Assembly: GCF_007559335.1 (NCBI RefSeq)
Contig: NZ_VMBG01000002.1
Coordinates: 248,001-312,000 of the forward strand
Length of the DNA: 64,000 nucleotides
Reading direction: 5' to 3'
Origin: Rariglobus hedericola
Lineage (GTDB): Bacteria; Verrucomicrobiota; Verrucomicrobiia; Opitutales; Opitutaceae
Each line of letters begins with the position of its first letter. Position 1 is the first letter of the stretch. The notes beneath the pieces were generated by a model. It ran no database searches and was not told where the DNA came from. It saw only the letters and a program-made list of their open reading frames with translations. This document shows positions 23,468 to 33,639 of this stretch, in pieces. A program made the position numbers and the translations under genes.

Positions 23468-24552
23468 AGAAGCGAGACGACCTCAAAAAGCATAACGTTC
23501 AGGCAATTGATCTTTTTTGCGGAGCGGGTGGCCTCACCTGCGGACTAAAAAAAGCCGGTATCAAGGTTCGGCTTGGAGTGGATGTGGATCCTGTCTGCAA
23601 ATATCCTTACGAATATAATAACAACGCGAAGTGCCTCCTGAAGGATGTGCGGGAGATCAAGTCGAGCGAGCTATCCGCGCATTTTAAGGAGGGGCAGTCC
23701 ATTCGACTAATCGCAGGTTGCGCGCCGTGCCAAACTTTCTCCACCTACAATCAAAAGGCATCCGAGACGGATAGCCGCTGGTGGCTTCTGCGCGAGTTCA
23801 AGCGGGTCGTTGAGGAAATCGGACCGGAGTTGGTCACCATGGAAAACGTTCCCGGGCTCGCGGAGCACGATGTTTTCGAAGAGTTCTTGGACTTTCTCCG
23901 TAATGCAAAATACGAAGTTTCAAGCCAAGTAGTTCGTTGTGAGGATTACGGTATTCCTCAGCAACGTGAGCGTCTAGTCGTGTTGGCTTCACGGTTGGGG
24001 CCGATCTCACTTCTGCCTCCGGCACACTTTCGTAAGAGAACCCAAACTGTGCGTGATGCATTGGAGACCCTGCCGGCGCTAGCGGCTGGTGCGATTGATG
24101 AGTTTGATCCGATTCATCAAACCTCGGAGCTTTCTCCGCTAAACCTAAAGCGCATTCGCGCCTCCAGCCCTGGCGGCACTTGGAGGGATTGGCCAAAAAA
24201 ACTCGTGGCCAAGTGTCACAAAAAGAAAAGCGGTAAGACTTATCCCAGCGTTTATGGGCGTATGTCTTGGGACAAGGCCTCGCCTACAATCACCACTCAG
24301 TTTTTCGGGTTTGGTAATGGGCGATTTGGTCATCCAGAGCAAGACCGAGCAATTTCTTTACGGGAGGGGGCGATCCTGCAGAGCTTCCCTCCGACCTATC
24401 GCTTCACTCCTCCCAATAAACCAATTCATATGAAAAATATTGGGCGTTTGGTTGGAAATGCCGTGCCGGTGCGCTTGGGCGAAGTAATAGGGCGCTCTTT
24501 TCTGCACCACCTCAACCAAGTAGAGGCGAACACGCTCGCTTCCAAAGCGTAA
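23464..24552 (+). CDS. drmMII: C5-cytosine DNA methyltransferase, DrmMII-like
   Basis: The 362-residue enzyme transfers methyl groups from SAM to cytosine C5 in DNA. All key motifs are visible: I (AIDLFCGAGGL, about residues 14-24), IV with the catalytic Cys (GCAPCQTFS, about 83-91), VI (MENVPGL, about 120-126), VIII (QQRERLVVL) and X (GRLVGNAVPVRLGEVIG near the C-terminus). In DISARM a C5 methyltransferase marks class 2 systems; here it precedes a class 1 set that has its own adenine methyltransferase. It may mark host DNA against the system. The symbol reflects context and type; a solitary or restriction-associated enzyme that joined the operon is the alternative. Confidence 0.85.
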   Translation: MKKRDDLKKHNVQAIDLFCGAGGLTCGLKKAGIKVRLGVDVDPVCKYPYEYNNNAKCLLKDVREIKSSELSAHFKEGQSIRLIAGCAPCQTFSTYNQKASETDSRWWLLREFKRVVEEIGPELVTMENVPGLAEHDVFEEFLDFLRNAKYEVSSQVVRCEDYGIPQQRERLVVLASRLGPISLLPPAHFRKRTQTVRDALETLPALAAGAIDEFDPIHQTSELSPLNLKRIRASSPGGTWRDWPKKLVAKCHKKKSGKTYPSVYGRMSWDKASPTITTQFFGFGNGRFGHPEQDRAISLREGAILQSFPPTYRFTPPNKPIHMKNIGRLVGNAVPVRLGEVIGRSFLHHLNQVEANTLASKA

Positions 24553-24554
24553 TA

Positions 24555-24576
24555 GAGCTTCAGATATCTGAAGCTC
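24555..24576. promoter_or_regulatory. 22-bp perfect palindrome abutting the drmD start codon
   Basis: GAGCTTCAGAT at 24555-24565 is followed without spacer by its exact complement at 24566-24576. The ATG of drmD begins at the next base, and the methyltransferase stop lies 2 bp before the palindrome. It occupies the position where a Shine-Dalgarno sequence would be, and none other is visible. It could be an operator, or an RNA hairpin that limits helicase translation. Confidence 0.75.
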
Positions 24577-27500
24577 ATGATTGGCGCTAACCCCGAAGTC
24601 CCTCTCCAAGATATTCCTGCCGAGGGCCAACTCGTAAAGGTGCGGGGTCGTGATTGGGTGGTTAGCAATGTATTGGAGTCCGACTTGGCGGCCCCGGGTA
24701 TGCCGCTTCAGCACTTGGTTTCGCTCTCGGCAATAGATGAAGACTCGTTTGGGGAAACGCTTCGGGTCGTTTGGCAGATAGAGCCAGGGGCGCAGATTTC
24801 AACGCGTGCCGGGTTCCCTAGCATTACCGGCCACGACGATCCTGACCGCATGGAGGCGTTTATTGATGCCGTGCGGTGGGGGGCATCGGTCAACGCCGAC
24901 CGCAGCTTCCTTCAATCGCCGTTTCGCAGCGGTGTTTCGATTGAGAGCTACCAACTCGATCCAGTGGTGCGCGCCATCGACATGGCTCGCGTCAATCTTC
25001 TCATCGCCGACGACGTAGGCTTGGGCAAAACCATCGAGGCAGGTTTGGTCATCCAAGAGCTGCTTGTCCGCCATCGAGCGCGCACCGTGTTTGTCGTCGT
25101 GCCGTCGTCACTACAGCTCAAGTGGCAGGCGGAAATGCAGGAAAAGTTCGGCCTCGAATTCCGCATCATCAACACAGAATACCTCGCACAGCTTCGCCGC
25201 GAACAGGGCATTCACGCCAACCCGTGGACGTCCTTCCCCCGCTTGATTGCGTCGATGGATTGGATGAAGTCAGGCGAGGCCTTGCGGCTCATAAAAGATG
25301 TTTTGCCCCCGCATCTGAGCTACCCTCGTAAGTTCGATATTCTCGTTGTCGATGAGGCGCACAACGTCGCGCCGGCGATGGCGACCCAATACGCCATTGA
25401 GAGCCAGCGCACATCGTTGATTCGCCGTATCGCCCCTCACTTCGAGCACCGTATTTTTCTCAGTGCCACTCCGCACAACGGTTATCAGGAGTCGTTTACC
25501 TCCCTGTTGGAGCTTCTTGATGATCAGCGTTTCGCCCGTTCGGCGATGCCCGAGGAAAAGCAACTTCAGCGCGTCATGGTGCGACGTTTGAAGACCGATC
25601 TTGTCGATCCCGCCGGGAATCCGATTTACCCGAAGCGGGTCATCAAAACCTTGCCGGTCTCCTACACCAAGGAGGAGAAAGATGCGCACGCCCTGCTAAA
25701 ATGCTATGCGGCCAGCCGTGCTCAAACCGCTGGCGAACCCCGCTCCGCCCTCGGCAGCGCCTTCGTCTTAAACCTTCTCAAGAAGCGTCTTTTTTCCTCT
25801 CCCCGGGCCTTCGCTCTCACCTTGGCCAAACACCAAGAGAGCCTAGCTGGACGCGGCCGAAAATCAGCTGCGTCCGATCTGGATGAGCGCATCTTGCGGA
25901 AAGCCATCAGTAAGCTTGAAGAGGACACCAGCAACGATGAGCAGATCGAGGACTCGATTGCCGATGCCGTTGGCGAGGCCGGCGCCGTGGTTGCACCACT
26001 CACACCCGATCAACGCGAACTACTCGAAAAACTGTCAGCCTGGGCAAACGCGTCCAAGTCCCGCCCCGACTCCAAGGCCCAGGCCATACTTGCATGGCTC
26101 GACGAGCACATCCGCCCCGAGGGCCGTTGGGGCGATGCTCGCGTAATTCTTTTCACCGAATATCGCGCCACCCACAGTTGGCTCCACGAGATACTCACGC
26201 AGCACGGCTATGGTGCGGAGCGTCTCATGGTGTTACACGGTAGCCTTGATCCCGACGAACGCGCCAAGGTCATGGCCGCGTTTCAGGCTGCTCCTAGCGA
26301 ATCCAAAGTCCGCATCCTGCTCGCCACCGATGCCGCATCTGAAGGTATCGACCTCCAGAACCACTGTAATTTCCTTATCCATGTCGAGATTCCGTGGAAT
26401 CCCAACGTCATGGAGCAACGCAACGGCCGCATTGATCGTCACGGGCAAAAAAAGCCTCCCACGATTTGGCATCCGGTCGGCAGCACCTTCACCCCCGGCG
26501 TGGACTCCGCCACGACCAAGGTCGGTGAAGTGGATGGAGACCACGAATACCTCATGCGGGCCGTCATGAAGGTGGAAGCGATTCGCGAAGACTTGGGCAG
26601 CGTCGGCCCGGTGATCGCGCAGCAAATCGTTGAAGCCATGTCCGGCAAACGTGCCACCATTGATACGCGTGAGGCCGAGGTGAAAGCGGCCAAGGCTCGT
26701 CGTTTCGTTGTGGCAGAGCGGAAGCTCAACGAACGGATCGCTAAACTCCACGAGCGCCTGCTTGAGGCCCGTAACGATTTTCACCTTTCGCCGGAGCGGA
26801 TTGCTCGTGCGGTTCAGGTCGCTTTGCAGATTTCCGAAAAACCTGCGCTTCGCGCGATCGCTTGGCCAGGAGCACCGACTGGCGCCGTGTTTGAAGTTCC
26901 GGCAATACCGGGATGGGAACGTGCCACCGAGGGGTTACATCATCCACACTCCGGCCACCGTCGTCCGATCACTTTCGATCACGAGGTCGCCAAGGGACGT
27001 GACGACATCGTCCTCGCTCATCTTAACCATCGGCTCGTGCAGATGTGCCTGCGCATCCTCCGTGCTGAGGTCTGGTCATCGGATAGCCGAAAGCGTTTAC
27101 ACCGCGTCGCCGTGCGTCGTTCGTCCGATCCTGATTTGACGACGCCCTTGGTCGTCGTCTGTTCGCGACTCCTCGTCACCGGCGGCAACCATCACCAGCT
27201 CCACGAGGAGCTTACTTTGGCAGGAGGTGAACTTCGCCCCGATGGTTTCTCGCGTGTTGCCCAAGTGGGGCGTCTCGAAACTTGGCTGGAGAATGCGATC
27301 CCGTGCGAACCGTCCGCTGCCATTCTCACTGGCCTGAAGGCCCAATTTGATCGTGATGTGGATTCGATCACCTCGGCCAACGATGCCCGTGCTCGTGAAC
27401 GCCTGCGTTTCTTGGAAAATACACTCGCTCGGCGTAAGGAAAGCGACGTCGCCGACATCACCGGCCTGCTTCAAGAGCTGGAAAAAACGCTCCGTCACGA

Positions 27501-27714
27501 GTTGGAGCCCACCAAAGTTAAACAGTTGGAGCTTTCGCTAGGCCTTGAAAACGAGCGGCTCCAACTGCGGCGGGATGTTGCGGCACTCCAAGCGCGCCTT
27601 GATCGTATCCCTCAAGAACGGATCGACGAAATTGCCGCCCTTGAGCGCCGCTACTCGGCCTTGGCGCACCGAACCTTTCCCGTCGCCGTTACCTTCATTC
27701 TCCCGGCCAAATGA
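24577..27714 (+). CDS. drmD: DrmD, SNF2-like helicase of class 1 DISARM
   Basis: The 1,045-residue superfamily 2 ATPase has motif I DDVGLGKTIEAGL (about residue 145), motif II VVDEAHN (about 256), motif III FLSATPHNG (about 293) and the C-terminal helicase motifs FTEYRATHSW (about 525), ATDAASEGIDLQ and RNGRIDRHGQ (about 613-622). The C-terminal 300 residues include coiled-coil segments. DrmD is the signature helicase of class 1 DISARM and is always near the adenine methyltransferase. Its stop overlaps the drmMI start by 4 bp (ATGA). The start at 24577 has no Shine-Dalgarno but directly follows a perfect palindrome. Confidence 0.93.
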   Translation: MIGANPEVPLQDIPAEGQLVKVRGRDWVVSNVLESDLAAPGMPLQHLVSLSAIDEDSFGETLRVVWQIEPGAQISTRAGFPSITGHDDPDRMEAFIDAVRWGASVNADRSFLQSPFRSGVSIESYQLDPVVRAIDMARVNLLIADDVGLGKTIEAGLVIQELLVRHRARTVFVVVPSSLQLKWQAEMQEKFGLEFRIINTEYLAQLRREQGIHANPWTSFPRLIASMDWMKSGEALRLIKDVLPPHLSYPRKFDILVVDEAHNVAPAMATQYAIESQRTSLIRRIAPHFEHRIFLSATPHNGYQESFTSLLELLDDQRFARSAMPEEKQLQRVMVRRLKTDLVDPAGNPIYPKRVIKTLPVSYTKEEKDAHALLKCYAASRAQTAGEPRSALGSAFVLNLLKKRLFSSPRAFALTLAKHQESLAGRGRKSAASDLDERILRKAISKLEEDTSNDEQIEDSIADAVGEAGAVVAPLTPDQRELLEKLSAWANASKSRPDSKAQAILAWLDEHIRPEGRWGDARVILFTEYRATHSWLHEILTQHGYGAERLMVLHGSLDPDERAKVMAAFQAAPSESKVRILLATDAASEGIDLQNHCNFLIHVEIPWNPNVMEQRNGRIDRHGQKKPPTIWHPVGSTFTPGVDSATTKVGEVDGDHEYLMRAVMKVEAIREDLGSVGPVIAQQIVEAMSGKRATIDTREAEVKAAKARRFVVAERKLNERIAKLHERLLEARNDFHLSPERIARAVQVALQISEKPALRAIAWPGAPTGAVFEVPAIPGWERATEGLHHPHSGHRRPITFDHEVAKGRDDIVLAHLNHRLVQMCLRILRAEVWSSDSRKRLHRVAVRRSSDPDLTTPLVVVCSRLLVTGGNHHQLHEELTLAGGELRPDGFSRVAQVGRLETWLENAIPCEPSAAILTGLKAQFDRDVDSITSANDARARERLRFLENTLARRKESDVADITGLLQELEKTLRHELEPTKVKQLELSLGLENERLQLRRDVAALQARLDRIPQERIDEIAALERRYSALAHRTFPVAVTFILPAK

Positions 27715-30700
27715 GCGCATCCCAACACATCACCTGGCTCAACTTGGTGGAGAAGACCGGCCCATTCCTTGCCGTGTCTGTGCTCGACGAGGCCTTTCCC
27801 CAAGGGCTCGAAAAGGTGGAGACCCGCCGCCGTCAGAGGGTGCGAAGCGCGTATGATGAATGGCGCGATGCGGTGGACGCTGAAGACGCCGAACTTGCCG
27901 CCTTACACCGCGAGTGGGTGCGCCTCATTCTGGAGGAGTTGCTGGAATATGATGCGGCGATGCTCAGGGCCGACGACCAGCTCCCCGCGACCTTGGTTTA
28001 TCGCGAGCCCATGTGCGGCGTTGAGGTGCGTCCTACTTTTGCCGCAACCACGGGCGACACGGCACGGCTGTTGATCGCGATCTACTCTCCGGATTGTGAC
28101 CTCACCGCGCCGCTGCCGGGCGACGCTTGGATCACCGCATCTCCCATTGAGCGCATGACGCAGCTTTGCCGGGCGACCGGAGTTCGTCTCGGCTTGGTCA
28201 CCAACGGTGAGCGCTGGTCGGTTGTGAGCGTGCCGAGCGAGGGCAGCTCAAGCGTGGCAACTTGGTTCGCCCGCATTTGGCAGCAGGAGCCGGTTACCTT
28301 GCAGGCCTTTGTTTCCCTGCTCGGGGTTCGCCGCTGTTTCGGCCCTGCGGCAGGCACGCTGGAAACGCTTCTAGCAAATTCTCTCAACGACCAGAACGAG
28401 ATTACCGACACCCTCGGTGAACAGGTGCGCAGGGCGGTAGAAGTCTTGGTGCAGGCGCTCGACAAAGCCGACGCCGCCCAAAATCGCACTTTGTTGACCG
28501 GCGTGACGCCTCCCCAGCTATATGAGGCCGGGGTAACGGTGATGATGAGGTTGGTCGTGCTGTTGTGTGCTGAACAGCGCGGGCTGCTTCTGTTGGGCGT
28601 CGATACTTACGATCAATACTACGCCGCCACCACGCTTCGGGTGGGTTTAGAAAAAGAGAAGAAAGACCTCACCGACGACGTGCAGGAGCGTCGTCACGAT
28701 GCCTGGGCGCGCTTGCTCGCCTTGTGTCGCGGTGTGTTCGGCGGCATTGAGCACGCCACGCTTAGACTTCCGCCCTTGGGTGGCACTCTATTTGATCCAG
28801 ATCGTTTTCCCTTCCTTGAGGGACGGGCAGCGGGAAGCACTTGGAGGGAAACGCCCGCAGTGCCACTACCCATTGATAACCGAACCGTTCTCACGCTTCT
28901 GAACGCGTTGCAGGTTTTAGAGCAAACGGCAGGGGCTCAGTTCCTTTCGTATGAAGCGCTTGATGTTGAGCAAATCGGCCATGTTTATGAAGGTCTCTTG
29001 GAGCGCACGGTCAGGCGAGTTCCCGAGGTAACGGTGGGGCTCGTCGGCTCTGCGAAGGCATATAATCCAAACATCACCTTGCGCGAATTGGAGGAAAAGG
29101 CCGAAGAGGGTCGGGACTTACTGTTAATTTTTTTACAGGAAACAACAGGGCGTTCAGAATCCGGCTTACGGAAGGCGCTAGACAGATCGGCGGACGAGGC
29201 AGTCCGACACCGGCTGGCTATGGCATGTGGAACGAGGACCAAATTGGTGCCCAAGCTCCTTCCGTTCGCCAACCTAATCCGAGAGGACACCGCAAAACGC
29301 CTGCTCATCTATGACGAGGGCTCGTATATCGTCACCTTGGGTGACAGTCGCCGGGACACTGGCACACACTATACCCCCAAGTCGCTCACTGAACCCATTG
29401 TTCAGAATACGCTCGAACCTCTTGTATATATAGGCCCAGTGGAAGAAACACCGCGCGAGAAGTGGAAACTGAAGTCAGCACCCGACCTGCTAAGCCTAAA
29501 AGTCTGCGACATGGCAATGGGGTCGGCAGCTTTTCTTGTGCAGGCATGCCGATGGCTGGCTGATCGCGTAATGGAGGCGTGGGATGCGGCGGAAAAGGCA
29601 GGCAGTCGAGTTTCGATAGATGGGAAAGTGTTGGATCAAGCGGGCAAGGACGAACCGCTTCCCATCATCAAGGGCGAGCGCGTGCTAATCGCCCGCCGGC
29701 TTGTGGCCAGCAGGTGTCTCTACGGCGTGGACAAGAACCCGATGGCTGTCGAGCTGGCTAAGGTGAGTTTGTGGCTCGTAACCATGCAGAAAGGAAAGCC
29801 ATTCAGTTTCCTCGACCACTCTTTCAAATGCGGCGATTCGCTGCTCGGCGTCACCGACTTGCTACAGATTGAAAACTTCAGCTTACGTCCTAAAACTCGG
29901 CAGGTCACTTTTGCATCCGCCAATTTACTCCCCTTCATTAAGCTCGCAGAAACGAAGCGCTGTGAACTTGAGAACCTTCCCTCCAATGACTACGCACAGA
30001 TAAAAATTAAGAATCTCCTCCACGGAGAAGCTGAGGCTGCCATCGCTAAGGTTAAGATGATCGCTGATTGCCTCATTGGCTTAGAGTTGCGTTGCCTCGA
30101 TGGCAACGCTTACGAAGAAGCTCGCGAATACGAGGTGGAGCAAGTTCACGCAGCCTTACATGCATCTGCGCCGGCCATTTACGCACAAGCGAAATCACAC
30201 GAACGCAGTTCATTTCATTGGCCAGTGGAGTTTCCGGAAGTGTTCTCTCGTGGCGGATTCGATGCGTTTCTCGGGAACCCACCGTATATGCACGGACGTC
30301 GCATCTCCAGCCGTATTTCGGATGAATACCTCGCTTACTTGTCCACTTATCATACACAGATAAACTCCAGCTCTGATCTAGCGGTATATTTTATATTACG
30401 AGGGTATAAGCTGGTTAAAAATGGTGGTGCAGTAGGTTTGATCACGACACAAGGCGTGGCCACCGGCGACTCTCGGGAGTCCGGATTGGCCTGGATTACC
30501 TCAAACGGAGGAAGCGTTTATTGGGCTACACCAGACTACCTCTGGCCCGGTGCGGCGGCGGTTCGTGTCTGCTCATTTTCAATATTGAAGCAGGTATCTT
30601 TGCTGTTCGGAACATTTGGATCTAAACGAGTCGATAAGATAAACAGTTACTTGACCGAAGCTACCTCTGACTTATTGGCACCGTTTTCCTTATTAAAAAA

Positions 30701-31706
30701 CAAAGACATCTCCGCTACAGGCACATACGTCTATGGCCGCGGCTTCGTCCTTTCGCCCGAACAAAGACAGCACTTCATAGAGGCCGACCCTCGCAACACT
30801 GAATTCATTTTTAGATTCCTAAGAGGACAGGACATAAATCAGGACCCTGAGCACAGAGCCTCGGCCTTTGTTATTAACTTCGGTGAAATGCCCGAGAGTG
30901 AAGCAAGAAAACGGCCGCTTATATTCGATCACTTACGGCGCTACGTGGAGCCGGAACGAGCAAAACAAACCAAGCAAGTTCACGAGGAGTGTTTTTGGAA
31001 GCACTGGGATAAGAGGCCTGAACTTTACAGTAGATTGAAGCCTCTGCGGCGGTGCATGGTGCATGCTTTCACCTCTAAACATGTCGTCTTCGCCTTTGTC
31101 CCTACTGAACAAATTATAGCTACACCGCATGTCGTGTTTCCAACTGAATCAATGGGTTTTTTCGCAAACTGCCAAAGCAGTCTGCATATTGAATGGGTGT
31201 TGAGGTTTTCATCAAAAATGAAAAGCGATGTTAGGTATACGCCTTCCGATTGCGTGCAGACATTCCCGTTTCTTGGAGATGCGGAGAGTTTGGCTATGAT
31301 GGGTCAGAGCTATTACGATTATCGCCGCGAGTTCATGATAGCAAAGAATGAAGGGCTAACCAAAACTTACAACCGATTCCACAATATAGCGGAGCAGTCG
31401 GCGGACATCACTCGTTTGCGTGTGTTGCACATGGAGCTAGATCAGGCCGTGGCTGCCGCCTACGGCTGGCAAGATTTGAACCTAGGCCACGGCTTCCACC
31501 TCACCAAGCAAGGCGAACGCTACACACTCAGCGAGCCCGCCCGCCGCACCGTCCTTGATCGCCTCCTAGCCCTCAACCACCAGCGCTACGACGAGGAAGT
31601 GAAAGCTGGCTTACATGATAAGAAGACCGGGAAGAAGAAGTCCGCCACCTCGGCATCAAGGAAATTGGACGCGACAATTGAGCAGGGGCAGGGAGAACTT
31701 TTATAA
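27711..31706 (+). CDS. drmMI: DrmMI, N6-adenine DNA methyltransferase of class 1 DISARM
   Basis: The 1,331-residue protein is a large gamma-type adenine methyltransferase, related to Eco57I/BREX-type enzymes. Motif I reads VCDMAMGSAAFLVQA (about residue 598) and the catalytic motif IV is NPPYM (about 857). The N-terminal 550 residues and the C-terminal part (ending near AYGWQDL) would hold target recognition. It should methylate host sites so that the nuclease and helicase parts ignore self DNA. From about 30.3 kb to 31.4 kb the sequence is more A+T-rich than the ends, which may reflect exchange of the target-recognition region. A 41-bp gap follows before the GHKL-TIR gene. Confidence 0.93.
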   Translation: MSASQHITWLNLVEKTGPFLAVSVLDEAFPQGLEKVETRRRQRVRSAYDEWRDAVDAEDAELAALHREWVRLILEELLEYDAAMLRADDQLPATLVYREPMCGVEVRPTFAATTGDTARLLIAIYSPDCDLTAPLPGDAWITASPIERMTQLCRATGVRLGLVTNGERWSVVSVPSEGSSSVATWFARIWQQEPVTLQAFVSLLGVRRCFGPAAGTLETLLANSLNDQNEITDTLGEQVRRAVEVLVQALDKADAAQNRTLLTGVTPPQLYEAGVTVMMRLVVLLCAEQRGLLLLGVDTYDQYYAATTLRVGLEKEKKDLTDDVQERRHDAWARLLALCRGVFGGIEHATLRLPPLGGTLFDPDRFPFLEGRAAGSTWRETPAVPLPIDNRTVLTLLNALQVLEQTAGAQFLSYEALDVEQIGHVYEGLLERTVRRVPEVTVGLVGSAKAYNPNITLRELEEKAEEGRDLLLIFLQETTGRSESGLRKALDRSADEAVRHRLAMACGTRTKLVPKLLPFANLIREDTAKRLLIYDEGSYIVTLGDSRRDTGTHYTPKSLTEPIVQNTLEPLVYIGPVEETPREKWKLKSAPDLLSLKVCDMAMGSAAFLVQACRWLADRVMEAWDAAEKAGSRVSIDGKVLDQAGKDEPLPIIKGERVLIARRLVASRCLYGVDKNPMAVELAKVSLWLVTMQKGKPFSFLDHSFKCGDSLLGVTDLLQIENFSLRPKTRQVTFASANLLPFIKLAETKRCELENLPSNDYAQIKIKNLLHGEAEAAIAKVKMIADCLIGLELRCLDGNAYEEAREYEVEQVHAALHASAPAIYAQAKSHERSSFHWPVEFPEVFSRGGFDAFLGNPPYMHGRRISSRISDEYLAYLSTYHTQINSSSDLAVYFILRGYKLVKNGGAVGLITTQGVATGDSRESGLAWITSNGGSVYWATPDYLWPGAAAVRVCSFSILKQVSLLFGTFGSKRVDKINSYLTEATSDLLAPFSLLKNKDISATGTYVYGRGFVLSPEQRQHFIEADPRNTEFIFRFLRGQDINQDPEHRASAFVINFGEMPESEARKRPLIFDHLRRYVEPERAKQTKQVHEECFWKHWDKRPELYSRLKPLRRCMVHAFTSKHVVFAFVPTEQIIATPHVVFPTESMGFFANCQSSLHIEWVLRFSSKMKSDVRYTPSDCVQTFPFLGDAESLAMMGQSYYDYRREFMIAKNEGLTKTYNRFHNIAEQSADITRLRVLHMELDQAVAAAYGWQDLNLGHGFHLTKQGERYTLSEPARRTVLDRLLALNHQRYDEEVKAGLHDKKTGKKKSATSASRKLDATIEQGQGELL

Positions 31707-31747
31707 ATTAGTCCGTTAGTAAACACTCAGCATACAACTCCAGCACC

Positions 31748-33631
31748 ATGAGTAAGGAATATAAAATCAACATCGACCCTCGCATTCTTGAGCTCTTGGG
31801 GCCAAATCTCTACACGAATATTTACTACGTCCTCGCAGAGTTGATTGCGAATGCCTACGACGCGGATGCCAAGAACGTCTATGTCATAGCTAATAAGGAC
31901 GACATCAGAGTCGAGGACGATGGACGCGGCATGTCCTATAAGAAAGGCGATGTAACTAAGTATCTGGATGTCGCTGCTGAGTCACGAACGACGGAAAAGG
32001 ATGCCCTCACCAAATCGCTCAAGCGCCGAAAGATGGGTCGAAAGGGCGTCGGCAAGTTGGCTGCTCTTTCCGTTTCTCAAGACGTAGATGTCATGACCAT
32101 TTCCGGGGGCGACAAGTCTGGCTTCGTGCTGTCGCGGAGAATCGAAAAGGGTAATAAACTCCGCCCAATTCCAGAAGGTGACATCAAGTTCGAGCGTATC
32201 AAGACGCACGGGACTGCCATTGTGATGAAGTCGCCGCAATACCGACTCCACAACTCTCTAACCGCGGTGAAACGCAATCTACTGAAGATCTTTCCCTTGG
32301 TCGGGAAGGACTTCAAAATTCACATCATCCGAGGCAAGGAGGCAGAGGTAATTGAGGACTTCGACCGCAATATCATGAAGGAGCTGGTTACGCTCATCAC
32401 ACTCGGTGCTTCATACTCTTCGCTGTCTACTTTAGTGCCGAAGACCTTCCCCAAACGGCAAAAAGAATTGGTAGCCGTTTACGGGACAAAAACGATTCCT
32501 TTGCAGATGAAGGACAAGAAGGGCATCGAACACGAATACTCCCTCGAAATCAATGGTTGGATAGGCACCTATCAGACCACAAAAGGCCGCAAAGCCGAAA
32601 TGACCGATTTTCCGGACAATTTCATCTCGTTGTTCGCAAACGGCAAAATGGGCGAGTTCAACCTCCTTCCTGTAGTCGGCCAAAACAAACTGAACGAAGT
32701 TTATGTCGTCGGTCAGCTTCACGTCGATCTGTTCGAACTCACGGAATTGCCCGACATGGCTTTAAGTAACAGGCAGGGTTACAAGTCGGATGACCCACGC
32801 TACCTTGCGCTTCTCGACTACGTCAGGCGCGATCTACTGGCGGACATCCTTAGGCGCCGGGACACCTTCACGGATCTCAGAAACGTAGAGAAGAAGTTAA
32901 TTAAGCAAGGGAAGCAAAAGGAGGACGAGGAAAGGTTGAAGAAAGCATTCAATGTTTTTGGAAGCAAAGCGAGTAAGGCGGCTGCAAAAACTCTCGCCGA
33001 CCAAGGTATCGACGTGCCGATGGACGTGATCGAACAAATCGTGCTCAGCTCAATCAACAAAAACACCCCCAACTTAGGATTGAAGAGCATTGTCGATTCC
33101 CAGAAAAAAAGAATTCTGATCAGCCAAACGTATCCTGATAAAGCGTTCGCAGATGTTCTATATCAGATGCTGATATTTAACAACGTCCCTGCCGATGATA
33201 TCCTTTACACAAACTGTGACGATGAAGTCTGCCGAGTCCCTGAGGGACGAAAAGTTTACGAATACCTAAAGGAGTTTTTCGTCGAGAGTTACTCGAATCA
33301 AAAAATTTTCGTTCTCTTCGTCACTAGTGACAACACAAAGGTTTCGTGGGGTGCGATCACGGAGGTAGGTGCGGCCTGGATCACGCAGATCGACCATAAG
33401 ATTTTCAACATACATCCTTTCCGGCCAGAGCACCCACTGGACGACGAAGCGCAGTGGCAATCGACCAATCGTGACGCACCGCCAATGAAAGACCTTTGGA
33501 TGATCCCGCTCAATGCGGACATTTTCTGTCAGAAAATCGAAGCCGTATGTGATGCGCTTGGTTATAAGAAAAAGCCGCGCGCGCAAAACAAGAGTCATCT
33601 CGGAACACTCGTGACTATCAAAACGAGTTAA
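31748..33631 (+). CDS. GHKL (Hsp90-like) ATPase fused to a TIR-like domain
   Basis: The 627-residue protein is not a core DISARM gene. The N-terminal part is a GHKL ATPase: N-box ELIANAYDADAKN (about residues 31-43), VEDDGRGM (about 55-62) and GRKGVGKLAALS (about 97-108), similar to Hsp90/MORC-type ATPases. Residues about 365-440 are helical. From about residue 453 a TIR-like fold begins with KKRILISQTYPDKAFADVL and contains SDNTKVSWGAITEVGAAW (about 527-544), matching the S-x-W-x-x-x-E pattern around the catalytic Glu of NAD-cleaving TIR domains. The inferred role is an ATP-gated NADase or signal generator. It sits inside the operon with 8 bp to drmA. Confidence 0.85.
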   Translation: MSKEYKINIDPRILELLGPNLYTNIYYVLAELIANAYDADAKNVYVIANKDDIRVEDDGRGMSYKKGDVTKYLDVAAESRTTEKDALTKSLKRRKMGRKGVGKLAALSVSQDVDVMTISGGDKSGFVLSRRIEKGNKLRPIPEGDIKFERIKTHGTAIVMKSPQYRLHNSLTAVKRNLLKIFPLVGKDFKIHIIRGKEAEVIEDFDRNIMKELVTLITLGASYSSLSTLVPKTFPKRQKELVAVYGTKTIPLQMKDKKGIEHEYSLEINGWIGTYQTTKGRKAEMTDFPDNFISLFANGKMGEFNLLPVVGQNKLNEVYVVGQLHVDLFELTELPDMALSNRQGYKSDDPRYLALLDYVRRDLLADILRRRDTFTDLRNVEKKLIKQGKQKEDEERLKKAFNVFGSKASKAAAKTLADQGIDVPMDVIEQIVLSSINKNTPNLGLKSIVDSQKKRILISQTYPDKAFADVLYQMLIFNNVPADDILYTNCDDEVCRVPEGRKVYEYLKEFFVESYSNQKIFVLFVTSDNTKVSWGAITEVGAAWITQIDHKIFNIHPFRPEHPLDDEAQWQSTNRDAPPMKDLWMIPLNADIFCQKIEAVCDALGYKKKPRAQNKSHLGTLVTIKTS

Positions 33632-33639
33632 ACTCAACC

